Source of the DNA: Thiodubiliella sp900128405
GTDB taxonomy: Bacteria > Pseudomonadota > Gammaproteobacteria > PS1 > Pseudothioglobaceae
NCBI GenBank assembly: GCA_963682085.1
Contig: OY821614.1
Location: 1,860,001 to 1,924,000 of the forward strand
Direction of reading: 5' to 3'
Length of the DNA stretch: 64,000 nucleotides
Both the position numbers and the translations under genes were made by a program. This document shows positions 52,001 to 61,832 of this stretch, piece after piece (the stretch's first letter is position 1; the number at the start of each line of letters is the position of its first letter). Under the pieces are notes generated by a model that was given only the letters and a program-made list of their open reading frames with translations, did no database searches and had not been told where the DNA came from.

Positions 52001-52552
52001 CTATCGCCACTTAATTGAACAGCCCATTGATGGGATTTGTTTTATTGGTCCTTGCCCAGTAGTGGCGACTTGATGCATTGCATCAAACAAGTCCCGCTTA
52101 ACATCTACAGAGGCAGATTCTTTGCGTGATGCATCTAATCGACCACGATATTGTAAGACTAAATCGGCATTGTAACCAAAGAAATCAGGCGTACAAACTG
52201 CACCATAAGCTTGTGCCACTTCTTGAGTTTCATCAATCAAATAAGGAAATGGAAAATCCATTTCCTTAGCAATTTTTTGCATATTTTCAAAAGAGTCCGC
52301 CTCATATTCCTCTGGGTTGTTAGACATAATAGCCACTGCATTAAGTCCTAATGCCTGTAATTCTTTGGTGTCTCTGACAATGCGTTTAATGATGGCTTTA
52401 ACATACGGACAATGATTGCAAATAAACATTATCAATAGTCCATTTTCACCTTTGCAACTTTCTAAACTGTGCATTTTCCCATCCACACCCTTAAGGTTAA
52501 AATTAATCGCTGGTGCGTTAAAGTTACAGATTGGAGTTTCAGTGCTAACCAT
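52001..52552 (-). CDS. Thioredoxin-fold (AhpC/TSA-like) protein
   Basis: 183 aa without a signal peptide. LLIMFICNHCPYVKAII carries the redox Cys pair CNHC; a later AVCTPDFFGY holds the cis-Pro region. This subgroup is a redoxin of unknown partner. A further conserved Cys lies in SMGCSIKWR at the end. It is 12 bp from tcdA. Confidence 0.88.
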   Translation of the reverse strand: MVSTETPICNFNAPAINFNLKGVDGKMHSLESCKGENGLLIMFICNHCPYVKAIIKRIVRDTKELQALGLNAVAIMSNNPEEYEADSFENMQKIAKEMDFPFPYLIDETQEVAQAYGAVCTPDFFGYNADLVLQYRGRLDASRKESASVDVKRDLFDAMHQVATTGQGPIKQIPSMGCSIKWR

Positions 52553-52564
52553 AATTATTTCCCT

Positions 52565-53302
52565 TTAAGATTTGAGTAATGTTTGTATTATATGACCTGC
52601 CATTATTAAACCAAAAATATTTGGCATATAAGAAATTGCACCATTAACTGCTCTGGGTCTGCCAGCAGGTGCAGTCTCAGTGGCAGCAACGGCTTGGTGT
52701 GGCAATGCTTTAATTGGTATTTCGGTAGAATGCACCACAGAAAATTTGAGTGTAGCATGGATACGCCTGAGTTGTTTGCGCATTTCCCTCGCTAAAGCAC
52801 AATTTTCAGTTTTATCCATTCGTGAGATTTTTACCTTAGTTGGGTCCAATCGTCCACCAGCACCCATACTGGAAATAATCGGTTTACCAGATTGATTGCA
52901 ACTGTCAATTAACACAGTTTTATAAGCAATGGAATCGATACAATCAGCAACAAAATCTATCTCTTGTTGAATAGCAATGGCCTGTGCCTTGTCCCTATCA
53001 ATAAATTCGTTGCGTTTGATAATTACAGTGTCAGGATTAATATCGTGCAATCTATCTGCCAAGACATCCACTTTGTATTTTCCCAATGTTGAATTTAGGG
53101 CAATCAATTGTCGATTAAGGTCGGTATTTTCCACGCTGTCAAAATCCACCAAAGTCAATGCCCCAATACCTGCACGACACAAGGATTCAGCACAGGCACC
53201 ACCCACTCCGCCGAGCCCTACAATTAGAATGTGTGACTCAGCCAAGCGTGCCAAACCTTGTTGGCCAAGTAATATTTCTGTGCGTGCACAACTACCACTC
53301 AT
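52565..53302 (-). CDS. tcdA: tRNA threonylcarbamoyladenosine dehydratase
   Basis: 245 aa E1-like enzyme that cyclises t6A37 in tRNA. Adenylation site VGLGGVGGACAESLCRAG, Asp in LVDFDSVENTDLNRQ, Cys in DCIDSIAYK, and a C-terminal membrane-like helix SYMPNIFGLIMAGHIIQ. Family MoeB/ThiF, and the length without rhodanese domain points to TcdA (CsdL/YgdL). Confidence 0.93.
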   Translation of the reverse strand: MSGSCARTEILLGQQGLARLAESHILIVGLGGVGGACAESLCRAGIGALTLVDFDSVENTDLNRQLIALNSTLGKYKVDVLADRLHDINPDTVIIKRNEFIDRDKAQAIAIQQEIDFVADCIDSIAYKTVLIDSCNQSGKPIISSMGAGGRLDPTKVKISRMDKTENCALAREMRKQLRRIHATLKFSVVHSTEIPIKALPHQAVAATETAPAGRPRAVNGAISYMPNIFGLIMAGHIIQTLLKS

Positions 53303-53304
53303 TA

Positions 53305-53988
53305 TTATCTTTCCTCAAGTCCAAATAATTTAATGGCATTATTATCACATTGTTCTATTAATTTTTCTACTGATATTTGTTTTAATTCAGCACAACATTG
53401 AGCAACAAGGGGTAAATCCTGTGGATTGCCATCATCAGTTTCGATTAACAGCGATGTGAGCGGTAGATTTTGCACAAGACTGCGTAAGCGGGTAGATTTT
53501 TGGTCAATTATTTGCACACCAAAACCTAAATAAAACCCCATTTTTATCAAGGTGTTTGCTTGTTGTTCGCTACCAGAAAATCCATGAATTTCACCCTTTA
53601 CTTTAGGATATTTTCTGAGTAAAAAAATCACATCCTCGGTGGATTTGACTGCATGAATAATCACAGGTAAATTGTATTTTTGCGCCATTTCCAATTGAGA
53701 TACAAAGAAATGCAGTTGTTGTTTTTTGTTAATGTCCCTAATATAATCCAATCCACATTCGCCAATTGCAACAGGATTATTACACTTAATTAAATATTCC
53801 AAGTTGTTTAAATCTTGTTGTTGGTGATGTGCCACCATCCATGGATGAATACCCAGTGCAAAATATGGATACATTTGCACATCTGTCCAATTTTGACTAC
53901 CAATACTTGGCACAATAGCGACTGCGTTTTCAGCAATTTCTCTTGCTTCGTCAAAATCAAGATGTGCATGTGAGTTGATCATAGTCAA
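53305..53988 (-). CDS. TatD-family metal-dependent hydrolase
   Basis: 227 aa TIM-barrel. Metal ligands INSHAHLDF, GECGLDY, VIIHAVKS and GEIHGFSG, and the closing Asp in IETDDGNP. Family members are 3'-5' DNases. The gene is 2 bp from tcdA and read from the same transcript. Shorter than typical TatD (about 260 aa), closer to YjjV. Confidence 0.9.
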   Translation of the reverse strand: MTMINSHAHLDFDEAREIAENAVAIVPSIGSQNWTDVQMYPYFALGIHPWMVAHHQQQDLNNLEYLIKCNNPVAIGECGLDYIRDINKKQQLHFFVSQLEMAQKYNLPVIIHAVKSTEDVIFLLRKYPKVKGEIHGFSGSEQQANTLIKMGFYLGFGVQIIDQKSTRLRSLVQNLPLTSLLIETDDGNPQDLPLVAQCCAELKQISVEKLIEQCDNNAIKLFGLEER

Positions 53989-54084
53989 TATGATACTTTA
54001 TGAGAGCATTGCACAGTAAATAAAAAAACTTCCATTTGTCCTTTTGATTTAAAAAATTTTTATCCAAAAACTTCTACAGACAAT

Positions 54085-54110
54085 AAAAAACCTCCGTTAG
54101 GAGGTTTTTT
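54085..54110. terminator. Rho-independent terminator after dsrE2
   Basis: AAAAAACCTCC/GGAGGTTTTTT with a GTTA loop (54085-54095 and 54100-54110). On the minus strand it ends the tusA-dsrE2 transcript. Confidence 0.9.
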
Positions 54111-54129
54111 ATCATATATCAGAATATTT

Positions 54130-54645
54130 TTACATATAAAGATTATGGTTTGAGCCATCACATTCATCAAAATAAGTAGCTGCACCTGCAAATTCAACAC
54201 CATCAATGAAGTCATCTTTGCTGTAGCCAAATAAATCAACGGTCATTTCACAAGCGATAAATTTAACATCAAACTCTTGACACATAGAGCGTAATTCGTT
54301 TAATGTGGCAACGCCATTTTTCTTCATGGTTTTTTTCATTAAGTAAGTTGCCAAGTGTTCTGTGAATGGTAAAGACCAAAGTATATTCGGAATTTTAGGA
54401 CCAAAATCAATTTTTTGTAGCCATTTTGGACCCATAGGCATTTTCATCGGCATGGCAGGATTTCCCATAGGAGAGACGCGTAATTTAGAGGTATCTTTTA
54501 ATAAAAGATTAAGCCCGTAAAAGGTAAAGAATATAGTAACTTCTTTATCCATTGCAACACCAGTAGAAGCAATAATAAAAGGCGGGAAAGCCCAATCAAA
54601 AGTGCCTTTAGTTGCGATAATAGTCATTTTTTTGCTTTCTGACAT
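54130..54645 (-). CDS. dsrE2: DsrE2-like sulfurtransferase
   Basis: 171 aa DsrE/F-family protein. TIIATKGTFDWAFPPFIIAS at the N-terminus and MCQEFDVKFIACEMTVDLFG at about 116-135 match DsrE2; Cys residues in CQ and ACEM are candidates for persulfide. With TusA it forms the sulfur-relay pair found in sulfur oxidisers (rhd-tusA-dsrE2), delivering sulfane sulfur to oxidation. No rhodanese is present here. AGGAGA precedes the ATG. Confidence 0.9.
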   Translation of the reverse strand: MSESKKMTIIATKGTFDWAFPPFIIASTGVAMDKEVTIFFTFYGLNLLLKDTSKLRVSPMGNPAMPMKMPMGPKWLQKIDFGPKIPNILWSLPFTEHLATYLMKKTMKKNGVATLNELRSMCQEFDVKFIACEMTVDLFGYSKDDFIDGVEFAGAATYFDECDGSNHNLYM

Positions 54646-54670
54646 GGTGCTCTCCTATGAAATAATGAGT

Positions 54671-54895
54671 TTAAGCTTTTTCGATAGTAAAAATATATTT
54701 ACCACCTTCTTCTGCTGTTGAAACAAGCTTGTTACCTGTTTGGTTACAAAAGGCTTCAATGTCTTTTACTGAACCAGCATCGGTTGAAATTACATCCAAT
54801 ATTTTACCAGAATCCATTTTTGATAGTGCTTTCTTGGTTTTTAAAATTGGTAATGGGCAGTTTAAGCCCGATGCGTCTAAAGTTTCGTCAGCCAT
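54671..54895 (-). CDS. tusA: Sulfur carrier protein TusA
   Basis: 74 aa. Active site LDASGLNCPLPILKTKKAL with the persulfide Cys13 in the CPLP motif. AAGGAG lies before the ATG. First gene of the tusA-dsrE2 unit; expected to move sulfur in dissimilatory oxidation and perhaps tRNA thiolation. Confidence 0.96.
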   Translation of the reverse strand: MADETLDASGLNCPLPILKTKKALSKMDSGKILDVISTDAGSVKDIEAFCNQTGNKLVSTAEEGGKYIFTIEKA

Positions 54896-55006
54896 TTTGA
54901 TACTCCTTATAGTTTATTATTAAATTAAATGCATATTAGAAAAGACTTCCAATATGTCCAAGCATTTTATCTTATACAAGGTTGAATAGTCAAATATAAT
55001 ATACCT

Positions 55007-56344
55007 ATGAATAAGAATTTTTTTTTGATGTTGTTTTTAATCCCATTTTTTGCCTTTGCACTTAGTGTTCCAGGGTTTCAACTTTTGGAATCTTTGGATG
55101 AAAAAAAGCAAGGTAGAGAGTTTTTACAATTAATTTGGGATACGAATTTGGTTATTTCTGATATTGAAGCAGCTACTTATTTAGAAAAATTGGGTCATAG
55201 TTTGGTTACTTATAGTAGAAACCCACGCAAACACTTTGGATTCTTTTTTTTAGAAGACAATAGTATTAATGCATTTGCAGGTCCGTATGGCTATATTGGC
55301 GTGCATACGGGTATGCTGTTGAGTTCAGATTCTGAATCTGAATTAGCGGGCGTACTTTCGCATGAAATATCACATGTTACTCAAAATCACTTGGTGCGAT
55401 TTTCTGAAAAAGTAGAGAAGCAAAATTATTTATTATTGGCAAGTGCTGTAGCGGCAGTATTGGTTAATAATGGGCAGGCATCGGAGGCTATTCTTACTTC
55501 TACCATTGCAGGTACTTTGCAGAAAAATATTAATTTTACTCGTGAGCATGAATGGGAGGCAGACCGAATTGGTGCAGAAATGTTGCAGAAATCTGGATTT
55601 GACCCACAGGGTATGGCGAATTTCTTTAAAAAATTAAAGGACAGTAACAATGCTCAGGAGTTTTTACAATCTCATCCACTCAGTATTAATCGTATTGCTG
55701 ATAGTTTGCAGCGTTCGGCTCGTGCTCCAGATGCTAGTAAAAAAAGTTCTTTTGAATATACAACGATTAGGGCTAAATTATATTACCAAAAAAATCAGCA
55801 GATTGAATTACAAAAAAATAAGGCAATTACTTATTATATGCAAGCGTATCAGGCATTTGATAAACAAAATTATCAAAGTGCCAAACGCTATGTAGATAAA
55901 TTATTGCTACTCAATAGTAACAAATCCAGTAATATTTTGGCAGGGCGTATTGCTGCAAAATTAGGCGATATTGCGTTGGCACAGCAATATTTTAATAAGA
56001 ATCATGGTATTGAAGAAGATGAGGCAAGTATTTATTATGCCGCTAAAGCATATTTGGATAATCAAAAAATTCGTTCAGGCATTGCAATTTTAAAACCTTT
56101 TTTGCGTGTTAACCAAGGCAGTTATGGGTCTTATAAATTGTTGGCATTGTTGTATTTAAAACAAGGCAATACTGGGCGATCACACATTCAAAGCGCCAAA
56201 GCCTTAGTTACGCAAGGCAAATTTGATAAGGCGATTGGACATTATCAGCGTGCAAAAGCATTGGCCAGTTCCCAAGATTTATACGATATTATTGGTGCCA
56301 ATATTGGTCGCTTACAACAGACGCTAGATTTGTATAAAAATTAA
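55007..56344 (+). CDS. bepA: M48 metalloprotease with TPR domain (BepA type)
   Basis: 445 aa periplasmic chaperone/protease of outer-membrane assembly. Signal peptide 1-20, zinc motif H119-E-I-S-H123 in LSHEISHVTQNH, third ligand Glu in EHEWEADRIGAEML, and TPR repeats from about residue 265 (for example ITYYMQAYQAFDKQNYQSA). The last 4 bp overlap the convergent rpiA. Confidence 0.92.
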   Translation: MNKNFFLMLFLIPFFAFALSVPGFQLLESLDEKKQGREFLQLIWDTNLVISDIEAATYLEKLGHSLVTYSRNPRKHFGFFFLEDNSINAFAGPYGYIGVHTGMLLSSDSESELAGVLSHEISHVTQNHLVRFSEKVEKQNYLLLASAVAAVLVNNGQASEAILTSTIAGTLQKNINFTREHEWEADRIGAEMLQKSGFDPQGMANFFKKLKDSNNAQEFLQSHPLSINRIADSLQRSARAPDASKKSSFEYTTIRAKLYYQKNQQIELQKNKAITYYMQAYQAFDKQNYQSAKRYVDKLLLLNSNKSSNILAGRIAAKLGDIALAQQYFNKNHGIEEDEASIYYAAKAYLDNQKIRSGIAILKPFLRVNQGSYGSYKLLALLYLKQGNTGRSHIQSAKALVTQGKFDKAIGHYQRAKALASSQDLYDIIGANIGRLQQTLDLYKN

Positions 56345-57000
56345 GCCGTTACCACGCGAACACCATTAGGTGTGCCGAGTAGCAAAACATCTGCAGGGCT
56401 GTTAGCAAATAAGCCATTGGTAACCACTCCAACAATACTATTTAACTCAGTTTCTAAGTTTTTTGGATTGGTGATTTTTAACTCACTTACATCTAAAATT
56501 AGGTTGCCATTATCGGTGGTGAATTCCCTGAGTTTTACCGTGCCACCAATTCTTTTGCTAATTTCACGACTGACATAATTTGCACTCATTGGGATGACTT
56601 CCACGGGAAGTGGGAATTGACCCATGACACTAACTAGTTTGGATTCATCGGCGATACAAATAAATTTATCTGCTACTGCAGCCACAATTTTTTCACGCGT
56701 CAACGCACCGCCACCTCCTTTAATAAGGTTAAGTCCATCGTCCGATTCATCAGCACCATCAATATAAACTGATAATTTTTCCACATCATTTAAATTAAAT
56801 ACTTCAATGCCGTGTGATTGTAATCGTTGTGCTGTTGCCTCAGAACTGGCAACTGTGCCTTTTATTTTGTCTTTTATTGTTGCTAAGGCATCAATAAAAA
56901 AATTAGCCGTTGAACCTGTGCCAACACCTATAATAGTATCTTCAACGACATAGTTTAATGCTTCAGTGGCTACCGCTTGTTTCATTTCATCTTGTGTCAT
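56341..57000 (-). CDS. rpiA: Ribose-5-phosphate isomerase A
   Basis: 219 aa. Interconverts ribose- and ribulose-5-phosphate (pentose phosphate and Calvin cycles). Motifs VGTGSTANFFIDAL, DGADESDDGLNLIKGGGGAL, REKIVAA. Divergent from rdgB across 37 bp. Confidence 0.96.
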   Translation of the reverse strand: MTQDEMKQAVATEALNYVVEDTIIGVGTGSTANFFIDALATIKDKIKGTVASSEATAQRLQSHGIEVFNLNDVEKLSVYIDGADESDDGLNLIKGGGGALTREKIVAAVADKFICIADESKLVSVMGQFPLPVEVIPMSANYVSREISKRIGGTVKLREFTTDNGNLILDVSELKITNPKNLETELNSIVGVVTNGLFANSPADVLLLGTPNGVRVVTA

Positions 57001-57037
57001 GATATTCCTTAATAAATTAATTGTTAAATATTATACT

Positions 57038-57607
57038 ATGAGAAAAATAATCTTAGCCAGCAACAATCAGGGAAAAATTAAAGAATTTAATTTTATGTTA
57101 AAAGGCGTTTACGAAGTTGTATCTATGGGCGATATGGGCGTTAAAGAAGTGCCTGAAACAGGATTGACTTTTGTGGAAAATGCGCTAATTAAAGCGCGTA
57201 ATGCCTCTGAGCAATCAGATCTACCAGCCTTAGCGGATGATTCTGGTTTGAATGTAGCATCATTAGATGGAGATCCGGGGATTTATTCAGCACGATATAG
57301 TGGCGGTAACGATGAGCAAAATATTGATAAGTTGCTGAAAAATATGGACGGCATTAAAAATAGAACTGCCTATTTTTATTGTGCCATCGTTTTTGTTGAG
57401 CATGCTAACGACCCCACGCCTGTTATTGCTATTGGCAAATGGCAGGGTGAAATTTTAGAGCAAAGACAAGGCAAAAATGGCTTTGGCTATGATGCCGTTT
57501 TCTACCTACCTACTTTAAAAAAATCTTCGGCAGAACTAGAAGTATCTGTGAAAAATATCATTTCACATCGTGCCTTAGCCATGCAAGATTTGCTTGAAAA
57601 ACTATGA
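57038..57607 (+). CDS. rdgB: dITP/XTP pyrophosphatase
   Basis: 189 aa from ATG 57038; the longer upstream frame overlaps rpiA and is rejected because IILASNNQGKIKEF is the normal N-terminus. Motifs ALADDSGLNVASLDGDPGIY and FGYDAVFY. Removes non-canonical purine triphosphates. Overlaps hemW by 4 bp. Confidence 0.95.
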   Translation: MRKIILASNNQGKIKEFNFMLKGVYEVVSMGDMGVKEVPETGLTFVENALIKARNASEQSDLPALADDSGLNVASLDGDPGIYSARYSGGNDEQNIDKLLKNMDGIKNRTAYFYCAIVFVEHANDPTPVIAIGKWQGEILEQRQGKNGFGYDAVFYLPTLKKSSAELEVSVKNIISHRALAMQDLLEKL

Positions 57608-58710
57608 CTTTGCCCCCACTTTCACTTTATATTCACTATCCTTGGTGTGTGAAAAAATGTCCCTATTGTGATTTTAATTCGCACCAGCAACAAGGGGATA
57701 ACGACAAGGCTTATATGCAAGCTGTGTTAGCAGATTTGGACAATCAATTACAAGAAAACTTGGTGCAAGGGCGAGAAATTCAAACGATTTTTATTGGCGG
57801 TGGCACACCCAGTTTATGCACCATTGAAGCGATGGAAATATTGTTTTCAGGATTGCAAAAAAAGTTAGTTTTTGCTAAAGATATTGAAATCACGCTAGAA
57901 GCCAATCCTGGGGCGAGTGACAAGGGAAAATTTAGTGCTTTTAGGGCAATGGGTATCAATCGTTTGTCAATTGGCGTGCAATCTTTTAATAACACACATT
58001 TACAAAATTTAGGCAGAATACATTCCGCACAACAAGCTATTGAAGCGGTGCAAAGGGCACAGGCGTGTGGTTTTGACAATATTAATATTGATCTGATGTT
58101 TGGTTTTGAAAATCAAAGTGTTACCGAATGTTTGAGTGATGTAAAGCAGGCCATTGAACTCAATCCAGCACACCTTTCTTTTTATCAACTTACTATTGAA
58201 CCGAATACTTTTTTTGCCAAATATCCACCAACACTTTCACAAGAAACGAATTGGGAAATGCAAGAACAAACGCACCAATTATTAACACAAGCAGGGTTTC
58301 CTCAATATGAAATTTCGGCATTTTCACAGCGACCTGCAAAACACAATCTGAATTATTGGCAATTTGGTGATTATTTAGGGATTGGCGCTGGTGCACACGG
58401 AAAAATCACCAAGAATGATAAAATTATCCGCACTCTACAATCAAAATCACCGATGGATTTTATGCGAAATAACCAACATAAGATGACCCCTGTGCGGCAA
58501 CCCAGTTTTGAATTTATGTTAAATGCGTTAAGGTTGAAAGCAGGATTTGAACCTAATTTATTTATGCAAAGAACAGGGTTGGCACTTGATAATATCAAAG
58601 TGCCGTTACAAAAAGCCTTTGATTTAGGGTTATTGGAGCAAAAAGGTAATATTAGAGCTACAGAAAAAGGCTTTGATTTTTTAAATGATTTGCAACAGAT
58701 TTTTTTATAA
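57604..58710 (+). CDS. hemW: Radical SAM protein HemW
   Basis: 368 aa. Iron-sulfur motif C15-VKK-C19-PY-C22, GGGTPSL, and the HemW C-terminal domain. The family is annotated as coproporphyrinogen oxidase-like but acts as heme chaperone; it lacks the extra N-terminal residues of true HemN. Coupled to rdgB. Confidence 0.92.
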   Translation: MTLPPLSLYIHYPWCVKKCPYCDFNSHQQQGDNDKAYMQAVLADLDNQLQENLVQGREIQTIFIGGGTPSLCTIEAMEILFSGLQKKLVFAKDIEITLEANPGASDKGKFSAFRAMGINRLSIGVQSFNNTHLQNLGRIHSAQQAIEAVQRAQACGFDNINIDLMFGFENQSVTECLSDVKQAIELNPAHLSFYQLTIEPNTFFAKYPPTLSQETNWEMQEQTHQLLTQAGFPQYEISAFSQRPAKHNLNYWQFGDYLGIGAGAHGKITKNDKIIRTLQSKSPMDFMRNNQHKMTPVRQPSFEFMLNALRLKAGFEPNLFMQRTGLALDNIKVPLQKAFDLGLLEQKGNIRATEKGFDFLNDLQQIFL

Positions 58711-58716
58711 TAAATT

Positions 58717-58790
58717 GAGACCTTTGCATAAATATGAATAATCATTAAAAATTGAATTCTGCTAATCATCCATATTTATGTAAAGGTCTC
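58717..58790. mobile_element. MITE-like palindromic element, copy D
   Basis: 74 bp. Left end GAGACCTTTGCATAAATATG and right end CATATTTATGTAAAGGTCTC are inverted with one mismatch over 20. AAATT flanks it on both sides, which fits a 5-bp target duplication. No coding frame. Its middle AAAAATTGAATTC also occurs in copy E, from which D seems to differ by an internal deletion. It lies 6 bp after the hemW stop. Confidence 0.85.
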
Positions 58791-58829
58791 AAATTAATAT
58801 TTTGCTAAAGTCTCAGCATTCATTTGAAC

Positions 58830-60500
58830 CTATTTCCCCCAAGTATCACGCAGACTGACTGTTTTATTAAATACCAAATCTTCAGTTTGACTGTCTCTAC
58901 AAAAATAGCCTTCACGCTCAAATTGATAAGCCTGATCAGGTTTGGCATTTTGCATACTTGGCTCAACGATGCCATAAGTAGTTACCAAAGATTCTGGATT
59001 GAGCAACTGCTCAAAGTGGTCATTTTTACCTGGATTTTCAAGGGTGAACAATCTATCATATAATCTGAACTCTGCTCTGAGTGCTTTACTGGCTTCAACA
59101 AAATGAATAACCCCTTTTACTTTGCGACCATCAGTTGGGTTTTTGCCCAAAGTGTCTGGGTCATAAGTGGCATATACGGTGGTTATATTGCCATCAAAAT
59201 CGGTGTCAAAAGTGGTGGCATTAATGACATAAGCGTTACGCAAGCGCACTTCTTTGTCAATGGCTAGGCGTTTAAATTTCTTATTCGGCGCTATTTCTTC
59301 AAAATCTGCTCTGTCAATATACAATTCTTTAGAAAAGAAAATTTCACGCTTACCCATATCTTCATTTTGTGGATGAATGGGTGCTTGAAGCGTTTCAATT
59401 TTCCCTTCAGGATAGTTTTCAATGATGATTTTAATGGGATTAATCACGCCCATGGTGCGAGGTGCGATAATATTAAGGTCATCGCGTATAGAGGCTTCTA
59501 AAATTGCCATATCGGTCATACTATCTACTTTTGAAATGCCAATTTTATCGACAAAATCACGAATACTAGCGGCGGTATAACCACGACGACGCAAACCTGA
59601 AAGTGTTGGCATGCGTGGGTCATCCCAGCCAGATACTAAATTATGCTCCACCAATTGTTGCAATTTTCGCTTGCTCATTACTGTATATTCAAGGTTTAAG
59701 CGTGAAAATTCATATTGATGTGGGCGATTTGGTTTATTGAAATCGTCTAAATTTTCCAATATCCAGTTATATAAACGACGATTGTCTTGAAATTCTAATG
59801 TGCAAAGTGAATGGGTAACCCCTTCAATCGCATCTGAAATACAATGGGCAAAATCATACATTGGATAAATACGCCATTCGTTACCAGTCTGATGATGCTT
59901 ATCAAAACGAATGCGATACAGTGCTGGGTCACGCATACACATAAATGATGATGACATATCAACTTTGGCACGCAATACGCACTCCCCTTCAGAGAATTTA
60001 CCTTCTTTCATTTTTGCAAGCAAAGCTAAGTTTTCTGCTTTTGGCGTGTTACGATAAGGGCTATTTTTCCCCGCTTCTTTGAGCGTGCCACGATAAGTGC
60101 GTGTCTCTTCTGCATCTAAAAAGCACACATACGCCAAATCTTTGTTAATGAGTTCAATCGCATATTCATAAAATTTTGGAAAGTAATTAGAACTGTATCG
60201 AATTTCACCATCCCAATCAAAACCTAGCCACTTCACATCATTTTTGATAGAATCAACAAACGCCAAATCTTCTTTGGTAGGATTGGTGTCATCAAAACGC
60301 AAATTACATTGACCGTTATAGTCTTTTGCCAAAGTAAAATTAAGGCAAATAGATTTTGCGTGACCAATATGCAAATAGCCATTTGGCTCAGGTGGAAAAC
60401 GCGTTTGGATAGATTCGTGTAAATTTGATGCCAAATCATCATTAATTTGATGGCGAATAAAATTTATTACGGGTTTGTCGTTTGATGTGTTGTTACTCAT
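58830..60500 (-). CDS. glnS: Glutaminyl-tRNA synthetase
   Basis: 556 aa class I synthetase. HIGH motif in PNGYLHIGHAKSI, KMSKS variant VMSKRKL, and the GlnRS anticodon-binding C-terminal region (KGVIHFVEASKAL). Its presence implies direct Gln-tRNA charging. Confidence 0.97.
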   Translation of the reverse strand: MSNNTSNDKPVINFIRHQINDDLASNLHESIQTRFPPEPNGYLHIGHAKSICLNFTLAKDYNGQCNLRFDDTNPTKEDLAFVDSIKNDVKWLGFDWDGEIRYSSNYFPKFYEYAIELINKDLAYVCFLDAEETRTYRGTLKEAGKNSPYRNTPKAENLALLAKMKEGKFSEGECVLRAKVDMSSSFMCMRDPALYRIRFDKHHQTGNEWRIYPMYDFAHCISDAIEGVTHSLCTLEFQDNRRLYNWILENLDDFNKPNRPHQYEFSRLNLEYTVMSKRKLQQLVEHNLVSGWDDPRMPTLSGLRRRGYTAASIRDFVDKIGISKVDSMTDMAILEASIRDDLNIIAPRTMGVINPIKIIIENYPEGKIETLQAPIHPQNEDMGKREIFFSKELYIDRADFEEIAPNKKFKRLAIDKEVRLRNAYVINATTFDTDFDGNITTVYATYDPDTLGKNPTDGRKVKGVIHFVEASKALRAEFRLYDRLFTLENPGKNDHFEQLLNPESLVTTYGIVEPSMQNAKPDQAYQFEREGYFCRDSQTEDLVFNKTVSLRDTWGK

Positions 60501-60633
60501 AGGTGCTAAATTATAGCGTGATAGTAATAATAGTGGGGCAATCTGACCGAATAAATATATTGAGAGCCCTTATTGAGATTTATGCAAAGTTAAAAATTCA
60601 TATATTTGCTGGTGGTGGATATATAATAAGTCA

Positions 60634-61830
60634 ATGAAATATAACAAAAACTTTTACCAAATCCATTCTAATGACGATATTTTTCAGCGTATTAAAGGCG
60701 AGCGTGCGACAGTTGGTTATTATGATTTGCCTTATCAAGATACCAGTAATATTAAGGCGTATGTTGAGACGGTTACACAGCAGCACATTGTTGTTTTAGG
60801 CATTGGCGGGTCAAGTTTGGGTGCTAAGGCAATTTATGAATTTTTACTGCCATCAAATCATTATCAAAAGGATTTGGTTTTTTTAGAGACGGTTGACCCG
60901 CTTAAAATCAATCATTGTTTGACCAAATTTGATATTAAAAATGCACATTTTGTGGTGATTTCAAAATCAGGTAATACTATTGAAACCATCAGTTTATTTA
61001 AGTATTTAAGAACCTTGGTTGAGATTAATAGCGATAATTGCACCATTATTTCCGAGGCACAAACTGGATTAACCAAGTTTGCTCAGGACAATCAAATTAC
61101 CACCTTTGAATTGTCTGAGAATATTGGCGGGCGTTTTTCAGTTTTTAGCGTAGTCGGTTTAGTGCCACTTGCAATGGTGGGTGTAGATATTGACAATCTG
61201 CTGAATGGTGCTAAGCGTGTATCGGATAGTTTTTTTATACAAAAAGATTATTATCAGCCGATTATTAGCAAAGCACGATTTTTGGTGGAAAATAAAGGGC
61301 GTTTTAATATTAATGCGATTTTTTCTTATTCCTCAGCACTTGAAGGCTTTAATAAATGGTATGTGCAGCTTTGGGCAGAGAGTTTGGGCAAACTTAATAT
61401 TAACAAAACCCGACAAGCACTCACGCCAATTGCCTTAATTGGCCCTATTGACCAGCACAGTTTTTTGCAACTTATTATTGACGGTGTGCGTGATAAAACC
61501 GTTACTTTTATTAAAATTGCCGATTTGAAGGACGACACCATTATTCCAAAATCTGACGCAACTCTAGGTTTAGAATATGCCGAAGGGCTGAGTTTTAACG
61601 ACCTTTTGAATAAGCAAGCTGATGCCACTATTCAATCTGTTGAAGACCAAAAAGACATCCCCTGTGATGTAATTACAGTCTCCACAGTGGATGAGTATAA
61701 TATTGCCAAATTGATGTTCAGTTATCAATTATTGGTTTCCACTATCGGGCAATTCTTGCAAATTAACACTTACAATCAGCCGGGTGTGGAAAAAGGTAAA
61801 GTCATTCTCAAAGAAAGTTTAAAGGGTTAA
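60634..61830 (+). CDS. pgi: Glucose-6-phosphate isomerase, short type
   Basis: 398 aa, against about 550 aa in E. coli. SIS fold with LGIGGSSLGAKAIYEFL, SKSGNTIETISLF, signature NIGGRFSVFSVVGLVPLAM and IDQHSFLQLIIDG. The catalytic core is complete; only the peripheral domain is reduced. galU starts 2 bp after its stop, so sugar-phosphate flow to UDP-glucose is coupled. Confidence 0.93.
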   Translation: MKYNKNFYQIHSNDDIFQRIKGERATVGYYDLPYQDTSNIKAYVETVTQQHIVVLGIGGSSLGAKAIYEFLLPSNHYQKDLVFLETVDPLKINHCLTKFDIKNAHFVVISKSGNTIETISLFKYLRTLVEINSDNCTIISEAQTGLTKFAQDNQITTFELSENIGGRFSVFSVVGLVPLAMVGVDIDNLLNGAKRVSDSFFIQKDYYQPIISKARFLVENKGRFNINAIFSYSSALEGFNKWYVQLWAESLGKLNINKTRQALTPIALIGPIDQHSFLQLIIDGVRDKTVTFIKIADLKDDTIIPKSDATLGLEYAEGLSFNDLLNKQADATIQSVEDQKDIPCDVITVSTVDEYNIAKLMFSYQLLVSTIGQFLQINTYNQPGVEKGKVILKESLKG

Positions 61831-61832
61831 TA

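Noticed and set aside
60570..60605. GAGATTTATGCAAAG before pgi as an element copy
   Set aside because: Match limited to about ten bases; could be chance in AT-rich sequence.
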